Shown: piece by piece, positions 12,942 to 27,127 of the stretch
Layout: the number at the start of each line of letters is the position of its first letter
Numbering within the stretch: the stretch's first letter is position 1
Source: Congeria kusceri
Taxonomy: Eukaryota > Mollusca > Bivalvia > Myida > Dreissenidae
Direction: 5' to 3'
Assembly (NCBI GenBank): GCA_027627225.1
Contig: JAPFQT010000381.1
Coordinates: 62,001-126,000, forward strand
DNA: 64,000 nt
Notes under the pieces: model-generated
Told to the model about the DNA's origin: nothing
Databases searched by the model: none
What the model saw: the letters and a program-made list of their open reading frames with translations, nothing else
Translations under genes and position numbers: made by a program

Positions 12942-13596
12942 ATTTTTGAATACTTTGAGTAGGCAGTTCGGATGGTCATCATGGCCAATGCATTCGGCCA
13001 GTGCGGACACAAACTATACGGGCATTATTAACAGTTACAGGTTCTTAAACTAAATCATAAGGATTGCAACACAAAGTATTATGACATGAATGAATAATTG
13101 TTGAGGCTCTTGCAAATTAATGTCAAAATGAAACTGAAAAACAACACGGTCAACATAATGGGTCTTGGATGGTGACTCTGGATGACATTTTGCGTTAACT
13201 TTCCCATATCTACCGCCCTCATGTCCACTAGAGCAATCATCCCATAAAATACAGCCTTTAATGGGGTCAAGATGGCATCTGGCAGTAATTCTCTCCATTA
13301 CAGTGCGTTTGTAAGCATCCATTCAAAAAACATTTCATTCGACAAATCTTACCGGATGTTCTTAAAGGTTACACATGCACAAATAAATTCCTTCATTGTT
13401 ACATAAAAATATACAATGTTTGATCTCAATTTTCGCCATGACCAAGCTACTTTTTAATATATCACCATACATCGTTGGAAAGGTAAGGCCATAAACTTTT
13501 GAAAAAACAGCATGTCAAAAAATTCTATGTGTTGTAAACTCAAAATATTTACCTTAGAATAAACACACCGGTTTTGACGTGCATGGAGGCTGCCAT
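12942..13596 (-). pseudogene. His-Me finger nuclease relic, unit 4
   Basis: The open block 13322-13050 carries RCHLDPIKGCILWD, GRYGKVN and HRVVFQF. The variants WDDCSS and YVDRVVF replace a Gly and the motif His, so the nuclease core would be damaged even without the frame break before CHN. Confidence 0.65.
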
Positions 13597-14538
13597 TTTG
13601 TGCATGAATACATGGGCCAAAAGTTATGAAGCTGGGGACCACTAAGAACAATGTAGTGCCAAAAAAACCTTTTTTCTTATTTCGTACATATATACCTTTA
13701 AATTGATACCAAAACATGTCATTTAAACTGTATTTTTAAAATTATATGCATTATACACTGAACCATATGTGTTTATTGTCTAACTGACAGCATGTAACCC
13801 TGAGGATGTGACTTCCGTTTTGGTGTAATGTGACCTTTAAGAGAACCCAACTCTTTCAAATTTGAATAAAAACCACATTTTTCACAAGTCTGATCTATTT
13901 CGAGAAAGAACATGAAGTCCTATCACACTGGTATATTGGAAAAAAGTATAATTGTAAATACCACATATAAAGGCATTTCGAGACAAGAATTTAGACTTAG
14001 GTACATCTTGAAAAACATTATTTGAACTCAGAATTAAGCATAACTTTGAGTTTTAATAGGCATAGCAGATGTAATATAATAATATCAGAAGTGGAAACAA
14101 TCTTCATTGGCATTCTAAATGTTATAGACCAGGATTTTAAGCTGTTTTGAGCTAATTATTTGTTTTATTTTCTGCACTTTTTTGGTTAAATCCATATAAA
14201 AGTAGCATGTCAGATGCCATTTGACCCCAGAAAAGGGTTTGTTTACATAACAATCAACATACTGTACCTCCTGACACAATAAACAAAAACATGTCAATGC
14301 CAGGTACTAATTAACAGTCTTTTGTCACACCTGAACCTGTGGGTGAGGTGTGAATTCCTTCTTGGCCAGTCTCCAGCAACCTTCAGTCTGTATCCAGTAC
14401 TCAGTGCTGTGTAATCTGTGGAAATAAAAAGGTTTTCTGTGCATGTTTACTCATTATTGTGATTATTAGTGTAAGTTATGTATAATTAGTGTTCATGTAC
14501 AATAGTTTGCTTTTTTTATTGTGATAAGTCTAGTCGCC

Positions 14539-16276
14539 ATGCCGGCTTCAAAGCATGGAGCTCACTTGCGAAAAAGTGGGTTCAAAAAGGGGCTTGGGAG
14601 TCCCAACAAGGGTAAAACTCTTTCTTTTTCTACTATTTATTAATAAGAAGTATGTAAGATTAGAAAAGAAGTCATTCGATAGTACAATACATGACAACAA
14701 CAATGTACTAACCTTCAAAGATACCGATGGTATGGACACGACTGTGTCAACGTTACGGCCCCGTCCCAATGCCACTAATGTAGGTGATGAGTATACTACA
14801 TCCAGACTTGTATACCAATAAGTTGATGGCTCAGTCTGAGGTCCAGGATATTTTCAACATTGCATTTAAAGAACATACTCAAATTCAACCAAACTGTGAT
14901 GGCGATTTAAATTTTGATGCCGCTAACTCCAATAGGTGGGGTCTTGGTTGGCGTGAGCGGCTAAAATGTACAAAGTATTCATACATTAGGAAGTATCGCA
15001 ATCTTTACGAGGAGGTTGATTGTAAAAAAGTTCGTGGTAGGCGTGCCGCAAAAGAAAACATAGGCCTTCAGGCTTGATCTGTGCACAACACCAATCAGCA
15101 ATACCGGTGTGCGCAGAATTCTTAACAACGCTAATATAATAGCCCCCACCCAAGATTAAGTAATACAGATAATGAAAATGTAGAAAGTTTCAATGTTAAG
15201 GACATGCATGAGCAAAGAGTGTCCCTTGTGAATGAAAATGCCCTAATAGGTAAAACAAATGCCAAAACTGTAAATGTAGAGGGCGACTCGTTCTACAATA
15301 ACCCCATGTTTAATTCCGACTCGACCCGACTCGGTCTATCGCAACAACCACGTTTTGTGAAAATAACAGTAAACACAAGAAAATAGTAGGGGTACATATT
15401 GCCAATAAACTTTGCATGATTGTAGCTCGCTTGCGAAATAAGGGGAACAATGTTGTTTGCCTAAACCATAGGGGTCATTGCTCCGCAAATGTATCCGATT
15501 CAGATCCGATAGGTAACGAAGGTAAATGGTCGGTAATAGTGTCCCGCAACATATCAAATCATGTTAAAATAGCTGGTTATACTGGTGAATGAGACTCTAG
15601 GAGACATGCAGTTGTAAGCAAAGGGAATAAACATAAAGTCGAACGCTTTAAAAGACATAAGGCACTTAGGAAATTCATTGAAACGTGCTGTTCACAAAGC
15701 CAACTTTAGTTCAAATACGTTCAAAGGGTCTTCAAACACAAACATTAAGAATCGCTTTGCTCTTTCAATAAAGCAACGGTGTGTGGCTAAAAACGTCATG
15801 CCAATGAATGCTACACTACGAGGACAGAGGGTGATTAGGCATACTTTTAAAATGCTGTCTCCCTCAGCCTTTGATCAAACCAAATTTTTGACCACTACGC
15901 AAAACTGCGAGGCCGTGAATCGATCTTACCAGACAGTTAACCCAAAAATGATAACTAACCCTAGGAACTTTGCCGGAAGGATTCACGGCCAGGTTCATAA
16001 ACTAAACAATGGGTACGCAGTGTCGGTGTTGATTAAAACCAAGTCTCTAGGTGCCACCCTTACAAAAGGTTCTACGGTCATACGTCAAATACGGAATACC
16101 GTCATAGAAGCCAAAGGTCGAATAAAGAGGTAATTGAAAATCGCAAAACTACTAGGTACGCGACACGCCAGAGACGGTATAAATTACATGAAAATTTGCA
16201 TTATAGTAAGAGTCTCACTGACATGGTACTAGTCGTGAGAAAATCTAGACATTTAAGAGACCACAGTTATGTATAG
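14539..16276 (+). pseudogene. Mutator-like transposase relic, unit 5
   Basis: Blocks are at 14784-15077 and 15204-15386. A small deletion near 15820 joins the helical block to the C-terminal block in one 151-codon frame (15678-16133), which elsewhere in the array are in different frames. A shift near 16104 then destroys the end of the protein. The terminal stop is TAG rather than TAA. Confidence 0.75.
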
Positions 16277-16501
16277 ATAGAGAAAACTAGGTTAGCGTTC
16301 AATAAAGATAAGTTTATTTAGCGAGGCTTAGAAAACCTGGACCGACCACGAGCCTTGTACTTGTGTATTTATGTATATTTTTGCCTTCATTTGCTGCGTT
16401 TCATGCATTGTTTTCAGCTGAATGCCTGATTTTAGTACAATTACAAACTAAAATGTGAACTGAATAGAATCTGTTAACTTTGCAAATTATGAAAATTGGT
16501 A

Positions 16502-17160
16502 TGATTTTTGAATACTTTGAGTAGGCAGTTCGGATGGTCATCATGGCCAATGCATTCGGCCAATGCGGACACAAACTATACGGGCATTATTAACAGTTAC
16601 AGGTTCATAAACTAAATGATAAGGCTTGCAACACAAAGTATTATGACATGAATGAATAATTGTTGAGGCTCTTGCAAATTAATGTCAAAATCAAACGGAA
16701 AAACTACACGGTGAACATAATGGGTCTTGGATGGTGACTCTGGATGACATTTTGCGTTAACTTTCCCATATCTACCACCCTCATGTCCACTAGAGCAACC
16801 ATCCCATAAAATACAGCCTTTAATGGGGTCAAGATGGCATCTGGCAGTAATTCTCTCCATTACAGTGCCTTTGTAAGCATCCATTCAAAAAACATTTCCA
16901 GACGACAAATCTTACCGGATGTTCTTAAAGGTTACACATGCGCAAATAAATTCCTTCATTGTTACATTTAAAATATACAATGTTTGATCTCAATTTTCAC
17001 CATGACCAAGCTACTTTTTAATATATCACCATACATCGTTGGAACGATAAGGCCATAAACTTTTGAAAAAACAGCATGTCAAAAAATTCTATGTGTTGTA
17101 AACTCAAAATATTTACCTTAGAATAAACACACCGGTTTTGACGGGCATGGAGGCTGCCAT
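16502..17160 (-). pseudogene. His-Me finger nuclease relic, unit 5
   Basis: The open block 16884-16612 has the same motif order; changes R to G (MDAYKG) and Q/H to P/D (VVFPFDF). The first-exon ATG at 17160-17158 is intact. Confidence 0.65.
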
Positions 17161-18097
17161 TTTGTGCATGAATACATGGGCCAAAAATTATGAAGCTGGG
17201 GACCACAAGAAACAAAGTAGTGCCAAAAAAACCTTTTTTCTTATTTCTTACATATATACCTTTAAATTGATACCAAAACATATCATTTAAACTGTATTTT
17301 TAAAATTATATGCATTATACACTGAACCATATGTGTTTATTGTCTAACTGACAGCATGTAACCCTGAGGATGTGACTTCCGTTTTGGTGTAATGTGACCT
17401 TAAAGAGAACACAACTCTTTCAAATTTGAATAAAAACCATATTTTTCACAAGTCTGATCTATTTCGAGAAAGAACATGAAGTCCTATCACACTGGTATAT
17501 TGGAAAAAAGTTTAATTGTAAATACCACATCTAAAGGCATTTCGAGACAAGAATTTAGACTTAGGTACATCTTGGAAAACATTATTTGAACTCAGAATTA
17601 AGCATAACTTTGAGTTTTAATAGGCAAAGCAGATGTAATATAATAATATCAGAAGTGGAAACAATCTTCATTGGCATTCTAAATGTTATAGACCAGGTTT
17701 TTAAGCTGTTTTGAGCTTTTTTTTTTTTTTCTGCATTTTTTTGGTTAAATCCATATAAAAGTAGCATGTCAGATGCCATTTGACCCTTGAAAAGGGTTTG
17801 TTTACATAACAATCAACATGCTGTACCTCCTGACACAATAAACAAAAACATGTCAATGCCAGGTACTAATTAACAGTCTTTTGTCACAGCTGAACCTGTG
17901 GGTGAGGTGTGAATTCCTTCTTGGCCAGTCTCCAGCAACCTTCAGTCTGTATCCAGTACTCAGTGCTGTGTAATCTGTGGAAAGAAAAAGGTTTTCTGTG
18001 CATGTTTACTCATTATTGTGATTACTAGTGTAAGTTATATATAATTAGTGTTCATGTACAATAGTTTACTTTTTTTATTGTGATAAGACTAGTCGCC

Positions 18098-19830
18098 ATG
18101 CCGGCTTCAAATCATGGAGCTCAGTTGCGAAAAAGTGGGTTCAAAAAGGGGCTTGGGAGTCCCAACAAGGTTAAAACTGTTTCTTTTTCTGCTATTTATT
18201 AATAAGAAGTATGTAAGATTAGAAAAGAATTCATTCGATAGTTACATGACAACAACAATGTACTAACCTTCAAAGATACCGATGGTATGTACACGACTGT
18301 GTCAACGTTACGGCCCCGTCCCAATGCCACTAATGTAGGTGATGAGTATACTACATCCAGACTTGTATACCAATAAGTTGATGGCTCAGGCTGAGGTCCA
18401 GGATCTTTTCAACATTGCATTTAAAGAACATACTCAAATTCAACCAAACTGTGATGGCGATTTAAATTTTGATGCCACTAACTCCAATAGGTGGGGTCTT
18501 GGTTGGCGTGAGCGGCTAAAATGTACAAAGTGTTCATACATTAGGAAGTATCGCAATCTTTACGAGGAGGTTGATTGTAAAAAATGTTCGTGGTAGGCGT
18601 GCCGCAAAATAAAACATAGGCCTTCAGTCTTGATCTGTGCACAACAACAATCAGCAATACCGGTGTGCGCAGAATTCTTAACAACGCTAATATAATAGCC
18701 CCCACCCAAGATGCAGTAATAAAGATAATGAAAAGGTAGAAAGTTTCAATGTTAAGGACATGCATGAGCAAAGAGTGTCCCTTGTGGAGGAAAATGCCCT
18801 AATAGGTAAAAATAAATGCCAAAACTGTAAATGTAGAGGGCGACTCGTTCTACAATAACCCCATGTTTAATTCCGACTCGACCCGACTCGGTCTATCGCA
18901 ACAACCACGTTTAGTGAAAATAACAGTAAAGACAAGAAAATAGTAGGGGTACATATTGCCAATAAACTTTGCATGATTGTAGCTCGCTTGCGAAATAAGG
19001 GGAACAATGTTGTTTGCCTAAAGCATACGGGTCATTGCTCCGCAAATGTATCCGATTCAGATCCGATAGGTAACGAAGGTAAATGGTCGGAAATAGTGTC
19101 CCGCAACATATCAAATCATGTTAAAATAGCTGGTTATACTGGTGAATGAGACTCTAGGAGTCATGAAGTTGTGAGCAAAGGGAATAAACATAAAGTCGAA
19201 CGCTTTAAAAGACATAAGGCACTTAGGAAATTCATTGAAACGTGCTGTTCACAAAGCCAACTTTAGTTCAAATACGTTCAAAGGGTCTTCAAACACAAAC
19301 ATTAAGAATCGCTTTGCTCTTTCAATAAAGCAACGGTGTGTGGCTAAAAACTTCATGCCAATGAATGCTAAACTAAACAGAGGGTGATTAGGCATACTTT
19401 TAAAATGCTGTCTCCCTCAGCCTTTGATCAAACCAAATTTTTGACCACTACGCAAAACTGCGAGGCCGTGAATCGATCTTACCAGACAGTTAACCCAAAA
19501 ATGATAACTAACCCTAGGAACTTTGCCGGAAGGATTCACGGCCAGGTTCATAAACTAAACAATGGGTACGCAGTGTCTGTGTTGATTAAAACCAAGTCTC
19601 TAGGTGCCACCCTTACAAAAGGTTCCACGGTCATACGTCAAATACGGAATACCGATCAAAGAAGCCATAGGTCGAATAAAGAGGTAATTGAAAAACGCAA
19701 AACTACTAGGCACGCGTCACGCCAGAGACGGTATAAATTACATGAAAATTTGCATTATAGTAAGGGTCTCACTGACATGGTACTAGTCGTGAGAAAATCT
19801 AGACATTTAAGAGACCACAGTTATGTATAA
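18098..19830 (+). pseudogene. Mutator-like transposase relic, unit 6
   Basis: The zinc-knuckle-like block (18339-18596) is cut by an extra T in AAAAAATGTTCG, and a GAAT loss near 19375 precedes the C-terminal block 19384-19830. It carries the same GTTACATGACAAC and GGTATGTACACG variants as unit 2. It is the last unit of the left subfamily. Confidence 0.75.
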
Positions 19831-20057
19831 ATTGAGAATACTAGGTTAGCGTTCAATAAAGATAAGTTTGTTTAGCGAGGCTTAGAAAACCTGGACCGAC
19901 CACGAGCCTTGTACTTGTGTATATATGTATAGTTTTGCCTTCATTTGCTGCGTTTCATGCATTGTTTTCAGCTGAATGCCTGATTTTAGTACAATTACAA
20001 ACTAAAATGTGAACTGAATAGAATCTGTTAACTTTGCAAATTAGGAAAATTGGTATG

Positions 20058-20698
20058 ATTTTTGAATACTTTGAGTAGGCAGTTCGGATGGTCATCATGG
20101 CCAATGCATTCGGCCAGTGCGGACACAAACTATACGGGCATTATTAACAGTTACAGGTTCTTAAATAAAATGATAAGGATTGCAATACAAAGTATTATGA
20201 CATGAATGAAGTAATTGTTGAGACTCTTGCAAATTAATGTCAAAATGAAACTGAAAAACAACTCGGTGAACATAATGGGTCTTGGATGGTGACTCTGGAT
20301 GACATTTTGCGTGAACTTTCCCATATTTACCCCCCTCATGTCCACTAGAGCAACCATCCCATAAATTACAGCCTTTAATGGGGTCAAGATGGCATCTGGC
20401 AGTAATTCTCCAGTAAGCATCCATTAACAAAAAATTTCCAGACGACAAATCTTACCGGATGTTCTTAAAGGTTACACATGCGCAAGCAAATTCCTTCATT
20501 GTTACATATAAAATATACAATGTTTGATCTCAATTTTCACCATGACCAAGCTACTTTTTAATACATCACCATACATCGTTGGAAAGATAAGGCCATACAG
20601 TTTTGAAAAAACAGCATGTCAAAAAATTCTGTGTTGTAAACTCAAAATATTTACCTTAGAATAAACACACCGGTTTTGACGGGCATGGAGTCTGCCAT
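20058..20698 (-). pseudogene. His-Me finger nuclease relic, unit 6
   Basis: In 20448-20161 the GCNLWDG, GKYGKVH, HRVVFQF and LLHSCHNTLYCNPY motifs are all in one frame, making this one of the best preserved copies of the domain. The frame stops at YHFI because the later GATTTAGTT is changed. The first exon carries A to D. Confidence 0.7.
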
Positions 20699-21641
20699 TT
20701 TGTGCATGAATACATGGGCCAAAAGTTATGAAGCTGGGGACCACTAAAAACAAAGTAGTGCCAAAAAAACCTTTTTTCTTATTTCTTACATATATACCTT
20801 TAAATTGATACCAAAACATATTATTTAAACTGTTTTTTGAAAATTATATGCATTATACACTGAACCATATGTGTTTATTGTCTAACTGACAGGTTGTAAC
20901 CCTGAGGATGTGACTTCCGTTTTGGTGTAATGTGACCTTTAAGAGAACCCAACTCTTTCAAATTTGAATAAAAACCACATTTTTCACAAGTCTGATCTAT
21001 TTCGAGAAAGAACATGAAGTCCTATCACACTGGTGATAGTATAAAAAAGTATTATTGTAAATACCACATATAAAGGCATTTCGAGACAAGAATTTAGACT
21101 TAGGTACATCTTGGAAAACATTATTTGACCTCAGAATTAAGCATAACTTTGAGTTTTAATAGGCATAGCAGATGTAATATAATAATATCAGAAGTGGAAA
21201 CAATCTTCATTGGCATTCTAAATGTTATAGACCAGGTTTTTAAGCTGTTTTGAGCTAATTATTTGTTTTATTTTCTGCATTTTTTTGGTTAAATCCATAT
21301 AAAAGTAGCATGTCAGATGCCATTTGACCCCATAAAAGGGTTTGTTTACATAACAATCAACATACTGTACCTCCTGACACAATAAACAAAAACATGTCAA
21401 TGCCAGGTACTAATTAACAGTATTTTGTCACACCTGAACCTGTGGGTGAGGTGTGAATTCCTTCTTGGCCAGTCTCCAGCAACCTTCAGTCTGTATCCAG
21501 TACTCAGTGCTGTGTAATCTGTGGAAATAAAAAGGTTCTCTGTGCATGTTTACTCATTATTGTGATTACTAGTGTAAGTTAGATATAATTAGTGTTCATA
21601 TACAATAGTTTACTTTTTTAAATATGATAAGTCTAGTCGCC

Positions 21642-23577
21642 ATGCCGGCTTCAAAGCATGGAGCTCACTTGCGAAAAAGTGGGTTCAAAAAGTGGCTTGG
21701 GAGTCCCAACTCTTTCTTTTTCTACTATTTATTAATAAGAAGTATGTAAGATTAGAAAAGAAGTCATTCGATAGTACAATACATGACAACAACAATGTAC
21801 TAACCTTCAAAGATACCGATGGTATGGACACGACTGTGTCAACGTTACGGCCCCGTCCCAATGCCACTAATGTAGGTGATGAGTATACTACATCCAGACT
21901 TGTATACCAATAAGTTGATGGCTCAGTCTGAGGTGCAGGTTGTTTTCAACACTGCATTTAAAGAACATACTCAAATTCAACCAAACTTTGATGGCGATTT
22001 AAATTGTGATGCCGCTAACTCCATTAGGTAGGGTCTAGGTTGGCGTGAGCGGCTAAAATGTACAAAGTGTTCATACATTAGGAAGTATCGCAATCTTTAC
22101 GAGGAGGTTGATTGTAAAATTGTTCGTGGTAGGCGTGCCGCAAAAGAAAACATAGGCCTTCAGGCTTGATCTGTGCACAACACCAATCAGCAATACCGGT
22201 GTGCGCAGAATTCTTAACAACGCTAATATTATAGACCCCACCCAAGATTAAGTAATAAAGATAATGAAAAGGTAGAAAGTTTCAATGTTAAGGACATGCA
22301 TGAGCAAAGAGTGTCCCTTGTGAAGGAAAATGCCCTAATAGGTAAAAAAACAATGCCAAAACTGTAAATGTAGAGGGCGACTCGTTCGACAATAATCCCA
22401 TGTTTAATTCCGACTCGACCCGACTCGGTCTATCGCAACAACCACGTTTTGTGAAAATAACAGTAAAGACAAGAAAATAGTAGGGGTACATATTGCCAAT
22501 AAACTTTGCATGATTGTAGCTCGCTTGCGAAATAAGGGGAACAATGTTGTTTGCCTAAACCATAGGGGTCATTGCTCTGCAAATGTATCCGATTCAGATC
22601 CGATAGGTAACGAAGGTAAATGGTCGGAAATAGTGTCCCGCAACATATCAAATCATGTTAAAATAGCTGGTTATACTGGTGAATGAGTCTCTAGGAGTCA
22701 TGCAGTTGTGAGCAAAGGGAATAAACATAAAGTCGAACGCTTTAAAAGACATAAGGCACGTAGGAAATTCATTGAAACGTGCTGTTCACAAAGCCAACTT
22801 TAGTTCAAATACGTTCAAAGAGTCTTCAAACACAAACATTAAGAATCGCTTTGCACTTTCAATAAAGCAACGGTGTGTGGCTAAATACTTCATGCCAATA
22901 AATGCTAAACTAAGAATGACAGAGGGTGATTAGGCATACTTTTAAATTGCCGTCTCCCTCAGCCTTTGATCAAACCAAATTTTCTGTTCACAAAGCCAAC
23001 TTTAGTTCAAATACGTTCAAAGAGTCTTCAAACACAAACATTAAGAATCGCTTTGCACTTTCAATAAAGCAACTGTGTGTGGCTAAATACTTCATGCCAA
23101 TAAATGCTAAACTAAGAATGACAGAGGGTGATTAGGCATACTTTTAAATTGCCGTCTCCCTCAGCCTTTGATCAAACCAAATTTTTGACCACTACGCAAA
23201 ACTGCGAGGCCGTGAATCGATCTTACTAGACAGTTAACCCAAAAATGATAACGAACCCTAGGAACTTTGCCGGAAGGATTCACGGCCAGGTTCATAAACT
23301 AAACAATGGGTACGCAGTGTCTGTGTTGATTAAAATCAAGTCTCTAGGTGCCACCCTTACAAAAGGTTCCACGGTCATACGTCAAATACGGAATACCGAT
23401 CAAAGAAGCCAAAGGTCGAATAAAGAGGTAATTGAAAAACGCAAAACTACTAGGTACGCGACACGCCAGAGACGGTATAAATTACATGAAAATTTGCATT
23501 ATAGTAAGGGTCTCACTGACATGGTGCAGGTCGTGAGAAAATCTAGACATTTAAGAGACCACAGTTATTTATAAATA
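21642..23577 (+). pseudogene. Mutator-like transposase relic, unit 7
   Basis: A 10-base deletion after GGAGTCCCAAC (near 21710) removes the donor-like GTAAAA; unit 9 shares it. Trp to TAG at 22029-22031 and Gln to TAG at 23227-23229 are shared with unit 10. A 202-bp tandem duplication (22782-23185) repeats the helical block and the start of the C-terminal block. The final open block is 23245-23574. Confidence 0.75.
22782..23185 (+). repeat. 202-bp tandem duplication inside unit 7
   Basis: CTGTTCACAAAGCC at 22782 recurs at 22984 and the two copies stay aligned to about 23185, with a few differences (GCAACGG against GCAACTG). It explains why unit 7 is ~200 bp longer than the others. Confidence 0.9.
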
Positions 23578-23800
23578 GAGAAAACTAGGTTAGCGTTCAA
23601 TAAAGATAAGTGTATTTAGCGAGGCTTAGAAAACCTGGACCGACCACGAGTCTTGTACTTGTGTATATATGTATAGTTTTGCCTTCATTTGCTGCGTTTC
23701 ATGCATTGTTTTCAGCTGAATGCCTGATTTTAGTACAATTACAAACTAAAATGTGAACTGAATAGAATCTGTTAACTTTGCAAATTAGGAAAATTGGTAT

Positions 23801-24442
23801 GATTGAATACTTTGAGTAGGCAGTTCGGATGGTCATCATGGCCAATGCATTTCGGCCAGTGCGGACACAAACAATACGGGCATTATTAACAGTTACATGT
23901 TCTTAAATAAAATGATGAGGATTGCAATACAAAGTATTATGACATGAATGAAGTAATTGTTGAGACTCTTGCAAATTAATGTCAAAATGAAACTGAAAAA
24001 CAACACGGTGAACATAATGGGTCTTGGATGGTGACTCTGGATGACATTTTGCGTTAACTTTCCCATATTTACCCCCCTCATGTCCACTAGAGCAACCATC
24101 CCATAAATTACAGCCTTTAATGGGGTCAAGATGGCATCTGGCAGTAATTCTCCAGTAAGCATCCATTAAAAAAAAAAATCCAGACGACAAATCTTACCGG
24201 ATGTTCTTAAAGGTTACACATGCGCAAATAAATTCCTTCATTGTTACATATAAAATATACAATGTTTGATCTCAATTTTCACCATGACCAAGCTACTTTT
24301 TAATATATCACCATACATCGTTGGAAAGATAAGGCCATAAACTTTTGAAAAAACAGCATGTCAAAAAATTCTATGTGTTGTAAACTAAAAATATTTACCT
24401 TAGAATAAACACACAGGTTTTGACGGGTATCGAGGCTGCCAT
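23801..24442 (-). pseudogene. His-Me finger nuclease relic, unit 7
   Basis: As in unit 6, 24190-23903 keeps GCNLWDG through CHNTLYCNP in a single frame. A 4-base loss near 23804 and an extra T in CATTTCGGCC (23848) are shared with unit 10, again tying those two units together. Confidence 0.7.
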
Positions 24443-25383
24443 TTTGTGCATGAATACATGGGCCAAAAATTATGAAGCTGGGGACCACAAGAAACAAAGT
24501 AGTGCCAAAAAAACCTTTTTTCTTATTTCTTACATATATACCTTTACATTGATACCAAAACATATCATTTAAACTGTATTTTTAAAATTATATGCATTAT
24601 ACACTGAACCATATGTGTTTATTGTCTAACTGACAGCATGTAACCCTGAGGATGTGACTTCCGTTTTGGTGTAATGTGACCTTTAAGAGAACCCAACTCT
24701 TTCAAATTTGAATAAAAACCACATTTTTCACAAGTCTGATCTATTTCGAGAAAGAACATGAAGTCCAATCACACTGGTGATAGTATAAAAAAGTATTATT
24801 GTAAATACCACATATAAAGGCATTTCGAGACAAGAATTTAGACTTAGGTACATCTTGGAAAACATTATTTGAACTCAGAATTAAGCATAACTTTGAGTTT
24901 TAATAGGCATAGCATATGTAATATAATAACATCAGAAGTGCAAACAATCTTCATTGGCATTCTAAATGTTATAGACCAGGTTTTTAAGCTGTTTTGAGCT
25001 AATTATATTTTTTATTTTCTGCATTTTTTTGGTTAAATCCATATAAAAGTAGCATGTCAGATGCCATTTGACCCCAGAAAAGGGTTTGTTTACATAACAA
25101 TCAACATACCGTACCTCCTGACACAATAAACAAAAACATGTCAATGCCAGGTACTAATTAACAGTCTTCTGTCACACCTGAACCTGTGGGTGAGGTGTGA
25201 ATTCCTTCTTGGCCAGTCTCCAGCAACCTTCAGTCTGTATCCAGTACTCAGTGCTGTGTAATCTGTGGAAATAAAAAGGTTTTCTGTGCATGTTTACTCA
25301 TTATTGTGATTACTAGTGTAAGTTAGATATAATTAGTGTTCATATACAATAGTTTACTTTTTTAATGTGATAAGTCTAGTCGC

Positions 25384-27127
25384 CATGCCGGCTTCAAAGC
25401 ATGGAGCTCACTTGCGAAAAAGTGGGTTCATAAAGGGGCTTGGGAGTCCCAACAAAGGTAAAACTCTTTCTTTTTCTACTATTTATTAATAAGAAGTATG
25501 TAAGATTAGAAAAGAAGTCATTCGATAGTACAATACATGACAACAACAATGTACTAACCTTCAAAGATACCGATGGTATGGACACGACTGTGTCAACGTT
25601 ACGGCCCCGTCCCAATGCCACTAATGAAGGTGATAAGTATACTACATCCAGACTTGTATACCAATAAGTTGATGGATCAGTCTGAGGTGCAGGTTCTTTT
25701 CAACACTGCATTTAAAGAACATACTCAAATTCAACCAAACTGTGATGGCGATTTAAATTGTGATGCCGCTAACTCCATTAGGTGGGGTCTAGGTTGGCGT
25801 GAGCGGCTAAAATGTACAAAGTGTTCATACATTAGGAAGTATCGCAATCTTTATGAGGAGGTTGATTGTAAAAATATTCGTGGTAGGCGTGCCGCAAAAG
25901 AAAACATAGGCCTTCAGGCTTGATCTGTGCACAACACCAATCAGCAATACCGGTGTGCGCAGAATTCTTAACAACGCCAATATAATAGCCCCCACCCAAG
26001 ATTAAGTAATAAAGATAATGAAAAGGTAGAAAGTTTCAATGTTAAGGACATGCATGAGCAAAGAGTGTCCCTAGTGAAGGAAAATGCCCTAATAGGTAAA
26101 AAAAAAAAAGACAAAACTGAAAATGTAGAGGGCGACTCGTTCGACAATAATCCCATGTTTAATTCCGACTCGACCCGACTCGGTCTATCGCAACAACCAC
26201 GTTTTGTGAAAATAACAGTAAAGACAAGAAAATAGTAGGGGTACATATTGCCAATAAACTTTGCATGAATGTAGCTCGCTTGCGAAATAAGGGGAACAAT
26301 GTTGTTTGCCTAAACCATTGGGGTCATTGCTCTGCAAATGTATCCGATTCAGATCCGATAGGTAACGAAGGTAAATGGTCGGAAATAGTGTCCCGCAACA
26401 TATCAAATCATGTTAAAATAGCTGGTTATACTGGTGAATGAGACTCTAGGAGTCATGCAGTTGTGAGCAAAGGGAATAAACATAAAGTCGAACGCTTTAA
26501 AAGACATAAGGCACGTAGGAAATTCATTGAAACGTGCTGTTCACAAAGCCAACTTTAGTTCAAATACGTTCAAAGGGTCTTCAAACACAAACATTAAGAA
26601 TCGCTTTGCACTTTCAATAAAGCAACGGTGTGTGGCTAAATACTTCATGCCAATGAATGCTAAAATAAGAATGGCAGAGGGTGATTAGGCATACTTTTAA
26701 ATTGCTGTCTCCCTCAGCCTTTGATCAAACCAAATTTTTGACCACTACGCAAAACTGTGAGGCCGTGAATCGATCTTACCAGACAGTTAACCCAAAAATG
26801 ATAACGAACCCTAGGAACTTTGCCGGAAGGATTCACGGCCAGGTTCATAAACTAAACAATGGGTACGCAGTGTCTGTGTTGATTAAAACCAAGTCTCTAG
26901 GTGCCACCCTTACAAAAGGTTCCACGGTCATACGTCAAATACGGAATACCGATCAAAGAAGCCAAAGGTCGAATAAAGAAGTAATTGATAAACGCAAAAC
27001 TACTAGGTACGCGACACGCCAGAGACGGTATCAATTACATGAAAATTTGCATTATAGTAAGGGTCTCACTGACATGGTACTAGTCGTGAGAAAATCTAGA
27101 CATTTAAGAGACCACAGTTATGTATAA
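25384..27127 (+). pseudogene. Mutator-like transposase relic, unit 8
   Basis: A T to A change near 25627 and a G to A near 25635 remove two of the usual out-of-frame features, so 25573-25923 is open for 116 codons covering the zinc-knuckle-like block. The A-run near 26100 is expanded but keeps 26050-26235 open. The C-terminal block is 26681-27127. The downstream AATAAA is mutated to AGTAAA. Confidence 0.75.
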
